DNA from: JAKLKS01 sp964370855 | Lineage (GTDB): Bacteria; Planctomycetota; JAJSAM01; JAKLKS01 | Direction of reading: 5' to 3' | Length of the DNA stretch: 6,686 nt | Assembly (NCBI GenBank): GCA_964370855.1 | Contig: CAYJMF010000182.1 | Span: forward strand, 1 to 6,686 | Made by a program: the position numbers and the translations under genes | Shown: positions 1-4,564 of the stretch, piece after piece | Layout of the letters: every line of letters begins with the position of its first letter | Position numbering within the stretch: the first letter of the stretch is position 1 | The notes under the pieces: model-generated | What the model was told of the DNA's origin: nothing | The model's input: only the letters and a program-made list of their open reading frames with translations | Databases searched by the model: none

Positions 1-54
1 CCCCCCCCCCCCCCCCCCCCCCCCCGCCCCCCCCCCCCCCCCCCCCCCCCCCCC
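1..54. other. Poly-C tract, probable sequencing/assembly artefact at a contig edge
   Basis: The first 54 bases are all C except one G at position 26. The tract starts exactly at the window edge, and normal mixed-base sequence begins at 55. Read on the minus strand it is a 3'-terminal poly-G run, which is the known signature of reads running out of signal on two-colour Illumina instruments. A genuine homopolymer of this length would be extraordinary even in a GC-rich genome. I treat it as artefact and make no biological call on it. Confidence 0.8.
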
Positions 55-99
55 AACGCCCGGGAGAACCCGAAGGAGATCGCGAAGAGCCCTCCGTGA
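55..99 (+). CDS. Possible C-terminal tail of an upstream gene (partial)
   Basis: Directly after the poly-C run, one frame reads NARENPKEIAKSPP and then stops at TGA (97-99). The composition (charged, helix-prone, Glu/Lys/Ala) looks like the end of a real protein rather than GC-rich noise, and it leaves about 77 nt to the next gene. Only 14 residues are visible, so no family can be named. The coding frame across the poly-C cannot be trusted. An alternative is that this is simply the leader of the next gene. An AAGGAGAT Shine-Dalgarno-like string lies at 73-80 but has no properly spaced start codon after it. Confidence 0.25.
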   Translation, partial: NARENPKEIAKSPP

Positions 100-166
100 G
101 ACGGGTCGGGTCCAGATCCCCCCCCTCCTCCTCCCGTGGTACATTCCCCCTCCCGCCGCCGACCCC

Positions 167-170
167 GGAG
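167..170 (+). promoter_or_regulatory. Shine-Dalgarno GGAG that fixes the TTG start of cytidine deaminase
   Basis: GGAG lies 6 nt before a TTG codon at 177. This supports TTG as the start over the upstream GTG at 96. The GTG start would add 27 residues rich in Ser, Pro and Arg that are not part of the family. Confidence 0.6.
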
Positions 171-176
171 TCCCAC

Positions 177-587
177 TTGGCCATAGAAGCCCGTTCCCCG
201 ACCCCCGCCCAACGGCGCCGGCTCCTCGCCGCGGCCCGCGGGGCGCGGGTGCGCGCCTACGCGCCCTACTCGAAGTTCAGGGTCGGGTCCGCGGTCCTCG
301 ACGGGCGGGGCCGGGTCTTTGCGGGCTGCAACGTCGAGAACGGCTCCTCCCCGAGCTCCCTCTGCGCCGAACAGGCCGCCGTGGCCGCCGCCGTCGCCGG
401 GGGGGCGCGGTCCGTGGCCGCGGTGCTCATCCTGACCGGGGCCCCGGCCCCCATGGCCCCCTGCGGCCGCTGCCTCCAGGTCCTCGCGGAGTTCGGCCCC
501 GGGATGGCCGTCCTCCTCGCCACCGCGTCGGGGCGCCTCGAGGAGTCGACGCTCCCGGCCCTCCTGCCCCGCCCCTTCCGGAGATAG
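177..587 (+). CDS. cdd: Cytidine deaminase
   Basis: Hydrolytic deaminase converting cytidine and deoxycytidine to uridine and deoxyuridine in the cytoplasm, part of pyrimidine salvage. From the TTG start the product is 136 residues, the usual length of the small tetrameric bacterial enzymes. All zinc and catalytic elements are visible: Cys63-Ala-Glu65 (Cys63 ligand, Glu65 proton shuttle) and Pro95-Cys96-Gly-Arg-Cys99 (two more Cys ligands). Three Cys ligands identify the tetrameric class rather than the E. coli dimeric His class. The substrate-binding stretch Asn52-Val-Glu54-Asn55 follows the typical PYSKFRVGSA segment (residues 30-39). The start was chosen from family length and the GGAG at 167-170; an upstream GTG at 96 is possible but unlikely. 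The gene ends 7 nt before the purine nucleoside phosphorylase, so the pair is almost certainly co-transcribed. No convincing promoter is visible upstream. Confidence 0.95.
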   Translation: MAIEARSPTPAQRRRLLAAARGARVRAYAPYSKFRVGSAVLDGRGRVFAGCNVENGSSPSSLCAEQAAVAAAVAGGARSVAAVLILTGAPAPMAPCGRCLQVLAEFGPGMAVLLATASGRLEESTLPALLPRPFRR

Positions 588-594
588 GAGCGCC

Positions 595-1431
595 ATGGCC
601 GCCATCTCCCCCCACGTCCCCGACGAGGAGGATCTCGTCGCATCGGCCGCCGCCGCCATCGCCACCCGCGCAGGCGGCCCCATCGACGCCCTGGTGGTTC
701 TCGGCTCCGGCCTCGCGGGCCCGGCCCTCGAGGGGGAGGAGCGGTTCCCCGTCTCCGACATCCCCGGCCTTCCGCTCCCCGCCGTGGAGGGCCACGGCGC
801 CACCCTCACCCTCGGCAAGAGGGGGCCGCTCCGCGTCCTCGTGGCCGCGGGACGGGTCCACCTCTACGAGGGCCGCTCCCCCGCGGAGGTCGTCCGCCTC
901 GTCAGGGCCGCCTCCGGCGCCGGGGCCCGGCTCTGCTGCCTCACCAACGCCGCCGGCGGCGTGGCCCCGTGGATGAAGCCGGGGGATCTCCTCGTCCTCG
1001 CCGACCACCTCGACCTCGGCCGGGGGGACCCCGCGGCGGGGGAGGCGGAGGGGACCTTCGGCCCCCGCTTCACCTCCATGGCCGGCGCCTGGGATCCCGC
1101 CCTCCGGGCCGTCGCCCAGGAGGCCGCCCGCGGGGCCCGCGCCACGGTGGCCGAGGGGGTCTACGCCTTCCTCCGGGGCCCTGCTTTCGAGACGGAGGCC
1201 GAGGTCCGGATGCTCCGGCTCCTCGGCGCCGACGCCGTCGGGATGTCCACGGTGCCCGAGGCCCTGGCCGCCCGCCGCCTCGGGATGACCCTCTTCGGGC
1301 TCTCCGTGGTGGCCAACAGGGCGGGGACCCCGGGGGACGGCCACGCCGCGGTGCTGGCCGCCGCGGGGGCCCGCGGAGCCGCCGTGGAGACGGTCCTCGG
1401 GGCCGTCCTCGACGGGTTCCGCGGGCGCTGA
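595..1431 (+). CDS. Purine nucleoside phosphorylase, trimeric (PNP/MTAP) family
   Basis: Cytoplasmic phosphorolysis of purine (deoxy)nucleosides to free base plus (deoxy)ribose-1-phosphate, in purine salvage. The 278-residue product has the family motifs in order: LGSGL (36-40, phosphate Ser38), GHG (66-68), GRVHLYEG (86-93, phosphate Arg87/His89 and Glu92), LTNAAGG (116-122), PGD...DH (129-138), GPAFET-AE (195-203, purine-binding Glu199), GADAVGMST (211-219, sugar-contacting Met217) and Asn241 in SVVAN. An Asn at the last position is typical of enzymes preferring 6-oxopurines (guanosine/inosine). The ATG has AGGAG at 586-590, overlapping the stop codon of the deaminase gene, which suggests translational coupling. 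With the upstream deaminase it forms a nucleoside-salvage operon. I have not assigned a symbol because punA, deoD and pnp are used inconsistently for this family. Substrate range cannot be settled from sequence alone. Confidence 0.93.
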   Translation: MAAISPHVPDEEDLVASAAAAIATRAGGPIDALVVLGSGLAGPALEGEERFPVSDIPGLPLPAVEGHGATLTLGKRGPLRVLVAAGRVHLYEGRSPAEVVRLVRAASGAGARLCCLTNAAGGVAPWMKPGDLLVLADHLDLGRGDPAAGEAEGTFGPRFTSMAGAWDPALRAVAQEAARGARATVAEGVYAFLRGPAFETEAEVRMLRLLGADAVGMSTVPEALAARRLGMTLFGLSVVANRAGTPGDGHAAVLAAAGARGAAVETVLGAVLDGFRGR

Positions 1432-1440
1432 TTTTCCCGC

Positions 1441-1469
1441 TTGACGGACCTCCGCGGGGAGGCTACCTT
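1441..1469 (+). promoter_or_regulatory. Sigma70-type promoter, TTGACG - 17 bp - TACCTT
   Basis: The -35 TTGACG (1441-1446) matches five of six consensus bases. It is separated by exactly 17 bp from TACCTT (1464-1469), which keeps the three most conserved -10 positions (TA...T). In a window this GC-rich, such a pairing is unlikely by chance. The spacer carries a small dyad, CCTCC (1449-1453) and GGAGG (1458-1462). The expected transcript start is about 1476. The promoter begins 10 nt after the purine nucleoside phosphorylase stop codon and points at the cold-shock gene, but a terminator at 1522-1566 lies between. Confidence 0.65.
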
Positions 1470-1482
1470 CCCGACCGAAGCC

Positions 1483-1518
1483 ATGATGGAAGCCACGCCG
1501 ACGGGTGACGCAGCGTGA
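1483..1518 (+). CDS. Possible 11-codon leader ORF upstream of the terminator
   Basis: ATG-ATG at 1483-1488 opens an 11-codon frame reading MMEATPTGDAA that stops at TGA (1516-1518), 3 nt before the terminator stem begins. It starts about 7 nt after the predicted transcript start. A weak GAAG at 1477-1480 is the only Shine-Dalgarno candidate. If the +1 is right, the 5' end is too short for a normal ribosome site, so leaderless or no translation is equally likely. It has no run of regulatory codons of the amino-acid attenuator kind. I list it because of its exact placement between promoter and terminator, not because its coding capacity is supported. Confidence 0.2.
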   Translation: MMEATPTGDAA

Positions 1519-1521
1519 GTC

Positions 1522-1566
1522 CGGAACGGGCCGCGCTCCCCACGAGGGGGGCGCGGCCCGTTTCGT
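1522..1566 (+). terminator. Strong intrinsic terminator, probable attenuator in the cold-shock leader
   Basis: The arms 1526-1541 and 1546-1561 pair over 16 bp (one G-U) around the tetraloop ACGA (1542-1545). The pairing can extend outwards to 1522/1565. The stem is followed by TTCGTTT, an interrupted U-tract. It may terminate read-through from the salvage operon. It also sits inside the transcript predicted from the 1441-1469 promoter, between that promoter and the cold-shock ORF, so it would cut the leader at roughly 90 nt unless bypassed. Confidence 0.8.
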
Positions 1567-1573
1567 TTCCGGA

Positions 1574-1594
1574 GCCTCCCCTCCCCGGGGAGGC
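1574..1594 (+). promoter_or_regulatory. Leader hairpin just upstream of the cold-shock Shine-Dalgarno
   Basis: GCCTCCCC (1574-1581) pairs perfectly with GGGGAGGC (1587-1594) around a 5-nt loop. The hairpin ends 3 nt before the Shine-Dalgarno (1598-1605). Its left side and loop contain CCTCC twice (1575-1579, 1580-1584), each able to pair with the GGAGG at 1600-1604 instead. Two mutually exclusive folds are therefore possible, one exposing and one hiding the ribosome site. This is a structural reading only. Confidence 0.45.
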
Positions 1595-1597
1595 GGA

Positions 1598-1605
1598 AAG
1601 GAGGT
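1598..1605 (+). promoter_or_regulatory. Near-perfect Shine-Dalgarno AAGGAGGT of the cold-shock gene
   Basis: AAGGAGGT is complementary to the 16S 3' end over eight bases, with 7 nt to the ATG at 1613. It is the strongest ribosome site in the window. It rules out the in-frame upstream GTG at 1505, which would place the terminator hairpin inside the coding region. Confidence 0.8.
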
Positions 1606-1612
1606 CTCGAGG

Positions 1613-1816
1613 ATGACGCGTGGACGGGTGAAGTGGTTCTCGGACGCCAAGGGCTTCGGGTTCCTCCAGCAGGTCGAGGGGCCCGACGTGTTCTGCCACT
1701 TCTCGGCCATCCAGGCCGAGGGGTTCAAGACCCTGAAGGAGGGCCAGGAGGTCGAGTTCGAGGTGGTGCCCGGCGAGAAGGGGCTGCGCGCCTCCAACGT
1801 GATGACGCTGGACTAG
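1613..1816 (+). CDS. Cold-shock-domain protein (CspA family)
   Basis: A 67-residue single cold-shock domain, the full family length. These are single-stranded RNA/DNA-binding proteins that melt RNA secondary structure and can act as transcription antiterminators. RNP1 is KGFGFL (13-18) and RNP2 is VFCHF (26-30), with aromatic nucleic-acid stackers Trp8, Phe15, Phe17, Phe27, His29 and Phe30. The usual second Val of RNP2 (VFVHF) is Cys28 here, a mild oddity. The start is set by AAGGAGGT at 1598-1605. The gene stands alone, with a structured 5' leader of about 137 nt from the predicted start of transcription and a hairpin after its stop. This fits self-contained regulation as seen for other csp genes. 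Which paralogue it is, and whether it is cold-inducible, cannot be read from the sequence. Confidence 0.95.
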   Translation: MTRGRVKWFSDAKGFGFLQQVEGPDVFCHFSAIQAEGFKTLKEGQEVEFEVVPGEKGLRASNVMTLD

Positions 1817-1829
1817 GAGCGGCCTCGAG

Positions 1830-1866
1830 GCGGCGCCCCGGCGCGGGAACCGCGCCGGGGCGTCGT
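1830..1866 (+). terminator. GC-rich hairpin, probable terminator of the cold-shock gene
   Basis: A perfect 13-bp stem pairs 1834-1846 with 1850-1862 around the loop GAA (1847-1849). It extends by G-U and Watson-Crick pairs to about 1830/1866. It begins about 14 nt after the stop codon. The downstream run (TGATTCTCCCC) has no good U-tract, so it may be a weak terminator or a 3'-end-protecting hairpin. Confidence 0.6.
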
Positions 1867-1897
1867 GATTCTCCCCTCCCCGGCCGATGGAAGTAGG

Positions 1898-2206
1898 GTG
1901 CGCTACCTCTTCCTGAAGGTCACCGTCGTCCTCGTGGAACTCGCGGGCATCTTCGCCCTGCTGGCCGGCGTCGCCATGGCCCTCTTCGCCCTGAAGACCT
2001 GGGGGGGCGGCGGGGACGTGAGCGGGGCCAAGCTCCTCCTCCCCGACGGCCGTACCGTCTCCCTGGGCGAGGTGCCCCTGCTGCGGTTCATGACCCTGGC
2101 GCCGGGGGTGGGGGCCATCCTCCTGGGCATCCTGATGCTCGGGGTCGGCCAGCTCTGCGAGGTCGTGCTCAAGGTGGAGGCCGCCGTCCTCAAGGGCGGG
2201 AAGTGA
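1898..2206 (+). CDS. Small two-helix membrane protein, function unknown
   Basis: I do not recognise this 102-residue protein. It has two hydrophobic segments of membrane-spanning character, about residues 7-31 (VTVVLVELAGIFALLAGVA) and 63-86 (MTLAPGVGAILLGILMLGV). They are joined by a loop of about 30 residues with GGGG (36-39) and LLLPDGRTVSLGEVP (46-60). The tail is short and lysine-containing. Glu14 lies inside the first helix and Glu88 at the end of the second, which is unusual and could mean helix pairing. I prefer the GTG at 1898 because GGAAG (1888-1892) precedes it and the upstream GTG at 1865 abuts the hairpin. No promoter is seen, so expression may come by read-through from the cold-shock gene. 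Its TGA stop lies inside the left arm of the long inverted repeat, and it converges on the dehydratase gene. Confidence 0.7.
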   Translation: MRYLFLKVTVVLVELAGIFALLAGVAMALFALKTWGGGGDVSGAKLLLPDGRTVSLGEVPLLRFMTLAPGVGAILLGILMLGVGQLCEVVLKVEAAVLKGGK

Positions 2207-2327
2207 CCGCCATACTGAACCCGACCCAGATTGGCGGCGGGGGCGGAGCGAGACCCTACCCTCCCGGGCCATGGTGGTACGCCCCGCCCCCGCCGCCAAT
2301 CTGGGTCGGGTTCAGTATGGCGGTCAC
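2203..2327. repeat. Perfect 44-bp inverted repeat (REP/MITE-like) between convergent genes
   Basis: Bases 2203-2246 are exactly complementary to 2284-2327 (44 of 44 pairs). After one mismatch, three more pairs follow (2248-2250 with 2280-2282). The centre is about 37 nt and can form a further TACC/GGTA pair. Each arm contains its own smaller inverted repeat: CCGCCA at 2207-2212 with TGGCGG at 2232-2237, mirrored at 2318-2323 and 2293-2298. The element is therefore two inverted copies of a 31-bp unit. The arms carry the stop codons of both flanking genes. There is no U-tract, no obvious target duplication next to the outer ends and no transposase gene. It could serve as a bidirectional terminator, or be a dispersed palindromic repeat or miniature mobile element; the sequence alone does not decide. 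Confidence 0.85.
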
Positions 2328-2800
2328 ACCGGCATCCCCGTGATGATCGCCTCCACGACGAGCTTCCCGTCCACGTAGCCCTGGGCGTCGAAGACCGCCC
2401 GCCGGGGCCGCACGTCGGTGGCCTTCACGGCCACCACCAGGCGGTGGCCGGGGAGCACCGTGCCCCGGAACTTCACCCCGTCCACGCCGCCGAAGCCGAA
2501 GAAGCGGTGGTCCTCGGGATAGACGTGCTTGAAGTAGAAGGTGGAGAGTTGTGCCAGGGCCTCCACGGACAGCACCCCGGGGAGGATGGGCCGGCCGGGG
2601 ATGTGCCCCCGGGACCAGAACTCCTCCTGGCCGAAGTCCTTGGAGCCCACGGCCACGCAGGCGTCGCGATCCACCCAGTGGACGCGGTCGAGGAAGGCCA
2701 TCTCGAAGCGCTGCGGGATCTTCTCCTGCACCGCGGCGAGGTCGTAGTCCACGCGGGACAGGTCGAGAGCGGACGGGTCGACGATGAGGCTCGGTGGCAT
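2324..2800 (-). CDS. FabZ-like 3-hydroxyacyl-ACP dehydratase (hotdog fold)
   Basis: The 158-residue product is a single hotdog domain of normal FabZ length. FabZ enzymes dehydrate 3-hydroxyacyl-ACP to trans-2-enoyl-ACP in the cytoplasm during fatty acid elongation. The catalytic pair is present: His66 in GHIPGRPILPGV (65-76) and Glu80 in VEALAQ (79-84). Their 14-residue spacing is the same as His49/Glu63 in the Pseudomonas enzyme. The N-terminal IPQRFEMAFLDRV (28-40) matches the family's LPHRYPFLLVDRV pattern, with Gln in place of His. I chose the ATG at 2800 because AGGGGGA (2804-2810) precedes it; an in-frame GTG at 2830 would add 10 residues. It is not next to other fatty-acid or LpxA/LpxD genes here, so it may be a second copy serving another acyl-ACP or polyketide-like pathway. 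Its stop codon is in the right arm of the inverted repeat. Confidence 0.87.
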   Translation of the reverse strand: MPPSLIVDPSALDLSRVDYDLAAVQEKIPQRFEMAFLDRVHWVDRDACVAVGSKDFGQEEFWSRGHIPGRPILPGVLSVEALAQLSTFYFKHVYPEDHRFFGFGGVDGVKFRGTVLPGHRLVVAVKATDVRPRRAVFDAQGYVDGKLVVEAIITGMPV

Positions 2801-2937
2801 GGGTCCCCCTTGTGCCGGCATTCTGGTCACGGGCCCGTGCCCCCGCGAGCGAAAACCCGTCCCCGGGGGGAGCCCGGAGGAATAGACTGGACCCGGAATC
2901 GGCCCGCGGTGGTGCCGGTCCGGATCGGGAGGTCGCC
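2801..2937. other. Divergent intergenic region with a 12-bp palindrome
   Basis: This gap separates the leftward dehydratase gene from the rightward secreted-protein gene, so it should hold both promoters. A perfect 12-bp palindrome CACGGGCCCGTG occupies 2828-2839 and could be an operator. A -10-like TAGACT is at 2883-2888 in one of the few AT-containing pockets, but no matching -35 is visible. I make no firm promoter call. Confidence 0.35.
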
Positions 2938-3759
2938 ATGAAGACCACCCTCGCCCTCCTCGCCCTCCTTCCCGCCATGCTCGCGCCCCTCCCGGCCGGC
3001 GCCCTCCCCGAGGGCCCCGCCGCGGGGGGCGCCGTGGCCGGACCGGAGGTGAAGCCCGGGACCTTCCCCGCCGTCGAGGAGGTCAAGGACGAGGAGGCGG
3101 CCAGGGCCCTCGTGAAGGCCCTGGAGGACGCCGTCGAATCCAAGGAGGAGGAGAAGGTCGCCGCCGCCGCGGAGGCCATGGTGGCGAAGCGCCACAAGGC
3201 CTTCGTCGCCCCCCTGAAGAAGCTCATCGGGGACAGGCGGGACGCGGTGGCCGCCGCCGCCGCCGCCGCCCTCGGGAGCCAGGGGGACAAGGGCGTGGCC
3301 AAGCTCCTCACGGCCGTCGTGACGCAGGAGGTCCGCGAGAGGGGATGGCTGCAGCGCTCCTCGGTCAAGGCCGCCGCCATCGAGTCCCTCGGGCGCCTCG
3401 GCGTGGACGGGGCCGCGGGCCCGATCCTCAAGCTGGCCGAGACCATGGCCCGGGAGCCGGACCTCCGGGCGACCTACGCGGCCCCCCTCCTGAAGGCGGC
3501 GGTCCGGTACTTCGGCCTGGTGAAGATGAAGACCGCCGTCTCCTTCCTCATCGAGCACGTGGACGAGCCCGTGCCCGCGGACGTCACCTCGGGGACGAAC
3601 CCGCCGGCGGAGTACTGGAAGGCCCGCCACGAGGCGTGGGTGTTCATCCGCGGCGAGGTCGTCTGGGCCCTCAAGGAGATCACGGGCAAGGAGATGGAGA
3701 CGGGGCGCCGGTGGCGCTCCTGGCTCGACGAAGAGGGGAAGAAGCAGGGGATGAAGTAG
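2938..3759 (+). CDS. Secreted helical-repeat (HEAT-like) protein, function unknown
   Basis: A 273-residue protein with a clear signal peptide: MKTT, a hydrophobic core of Leu/Ala (5-18) and a probable cleavage site after AGA near residue 22. A Gly/Ala/Pro linker follows (23-48). From about 49 to 250 the chain is alpha-helical with Ala/Leu-rich repeats that look HEAT-like (for example 88-115, 142-170, 179-205), including a run of eight Ala (104-111). The segment 212-240 has conserved-looking aromatics (YWKARHEAWVFIRGEVVWAL). The end, ITGKEMETGRRWRSWLDEE, resembles the Thr-Gly plus Trp-x-x-Trp tails of secreted HEAT proteins in Planctomycetota (from memory). HEAT folds bind other proteins, so an extracytoplasmic scaffold is plausible, but no partner is evident. 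GGGAGGT (2927-2933) precedes the ATG. It is the first gene of a probable three-gene unit; the next gene begins 17 nt later. Confidence 0.8.
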   Translation: MKTTLALLALLPAMLAPLPAGALPEGPAAGGAVAGPEVKPGTFPAVEEVKDEEAARALVKALEDAVESKEEEKVAAAAEAMVAKRHKAFVAPLKKLIGDRRDAVAAAAAAALGSQGDKGVAKLLTAVVTQEVRERGWLQRSSVKAAAIESLGRLGVDGAAGPILKLAETMAREPDLRATYAAPLLKAAVRYFGLVKMKTAVSFLIEHVDEPVPADVTSGTNPPAEYWKARHEAWVFIRGEVVWALKEITGKEMETGRRWRSWLDEEGKKQGMK

Positions 3760-3775
3760 GGAGGCCGGGGAGCCC

Positions 3776-4564
3776 TTGAAACTCACGTTCCACGCCGGCG
3801 CCTGGGGGGCCGATCACCTCTTCCAGGCGCTCAACGCCATCGCCTCGGCCGGATTCAAGGCCGTGGAGGTGTACGCCGACGTGGCCTCCGTCTACGAGGG
3901 GGAGGCCGACGAGTTCCTCTTCTTCCTCGAGAAGGCGGGCCTGACCCTGGCCGGCGCCTACGGCGGCGGCGTGTTCACGGACCCCGAGTTCAGGGACTTC
4001 GACGAGGAGGGGGCCAGGTCCGTCTCCCGCTGGATCCGCCAGGCCGGCGGCTCCAACCTCATCCTCCAGGGCGGGGAGGCGACGGGGGACATGCGCCGCG
4101 ACCTGCAGGTGGCCGCCTCCATCGCCAACTTCATCGGCGGGGCCTGTCGTCAGGAGGGGGTCGCCTTCTCCTACCAGCCCCACATCGGCAACGTCGTCTT
4201 CCGGGAGCCGGAGATCCGGGCCTTCTTCTCCATGACCCACCCGGAGAACGTCGGCCTCTGCCTCGACACGGGCCACCTCGCCGAGGCCGGCGTGGACATC
4301 GTGCCCTTCGTGGTCGAGTACGCCTCCCGCATCCGCGTGGTCCACCTCCGGGACCTCCGCCGGAAGCCGGTCTTCGTCGGGGGGCCCTTCGCCAGCGCCG
4401 GCCGGGGGACCATCCCCCTCCCGGCCGTCATGGCGGCCCTCCGGGCCCAGGGGTACGAGGGGTGGATCGTGGGCTTCGCCGACGACCCCCGCGAGGACCC
4501 CGCGAAGAGCGCCCTGGACTTCGCCGCCTACGCGAAGGGGAAGCTCCACCTCAAGATGGACTGA
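3776..4564 (+). CDS. Sugar phosphate isomerase/epimerase family (xylose-isomerase-like TIM barrel)
   Basis: A 262-residue protein of the AP-endonuclease-2/xylose-isomerase-like TIM barrel superfamily (PF01261), closest in style to IolE/inosose dehydratase and hydroxypyruvate-isomerase-like members. Visible landmarks are GFKAVEVYAD (26-35, Glu31 at the end of strand 2), YQPHIGN (133-139), GLCLDTGHLAEAG (160-172, metal ligand Asp164) and VVHLRDLR (188-195, His190). The family's usual glycine loop GEG-x-hydrophobic-D appears as GRGTI (209-213). Expected glutamate ligands seem altered: strand 5 has Gln134 and the last strand reads WIVGFADD where many members have a Glu. It is cytoplasmic and probably acts on a small sugar or polyol. 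The start is TTG at 3776 with GGGGAG (3767-3772) close by and GGGAGG overlapping the previous stop. No sugar kinase or transporter is adjacent, so the substrate is unknown. Confidence 0.85.
   Translation: MKLTFHAGAWGADHLFQALNAIASAGFKAVEVYADVASVYEGEADEFLFFLEKAGLTLAGAYGGGVFTDPEFRDFDEEGARSVSRWIRQAGGSNLILQGGEATGDMRRDLQVAASIANFIGGACRQEGVAFSYQPHIGNVVFREPEIRAFFSMTHPENVGLCLDTGHLAEAGVDIVPFVVEYASRIRVVHLRDLRRKPVFVGGPFASAGRGTIPLPAVMAALRAQGYEGWIVGFADDPREDPAKSALDFAAYAKGKLHLKMD

Noticed and set aside
140..145. TACATT as a -10 box for the cytidine deaminase gene
   Set aside because: There is no -35 partner at the right distance and the surroundings are simple C-rich sequence.
1476..1566. tRNA or other structured RNA gene between the promoter and terminator
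   Set aside because: Only about 45 nt precede the terminator stem, too short for a tRNA, and no cloverleaf is seen.
427..1797. Long open frame on the minus strand across the salvage operon and cold-shock gene
   Set aside because: It is a GC-rich shadow: Gly/Arg/Pro-rich with no domain, antisense to three well-supported genes and crossing the strong terminator.
2203..2327. Explaining the inverted repeat as a whole-genome-amplification fold-back chimera
   Set aside because: Fold-back chimeras duplicate flanking sequence without limit. Here both arms stop at 44 bp and the outer flanks are two different intact genes.
2883..2888. TAGACT as a -10 box for the secreted-protein gene
   Set aside because: No -35-like hexamer exists 16-18 bp upstream (the region is runs of C and G), so I did not call a promoter.
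3244..3270. GCC trinucleotide run as a microsatellite or repeat element
   Set aside because: It encodes an alanine stretch in a helical protein and is expected from the codon bias of this genome.
2256..3446. Long minus-strand open frame running from the inverted repeat through the secreted-protein gene
   Set aside because: It covers the dehydratase gene in another frame and the plus-strand gene antisense. Its sequence is low complexity and has no recognisable motif.
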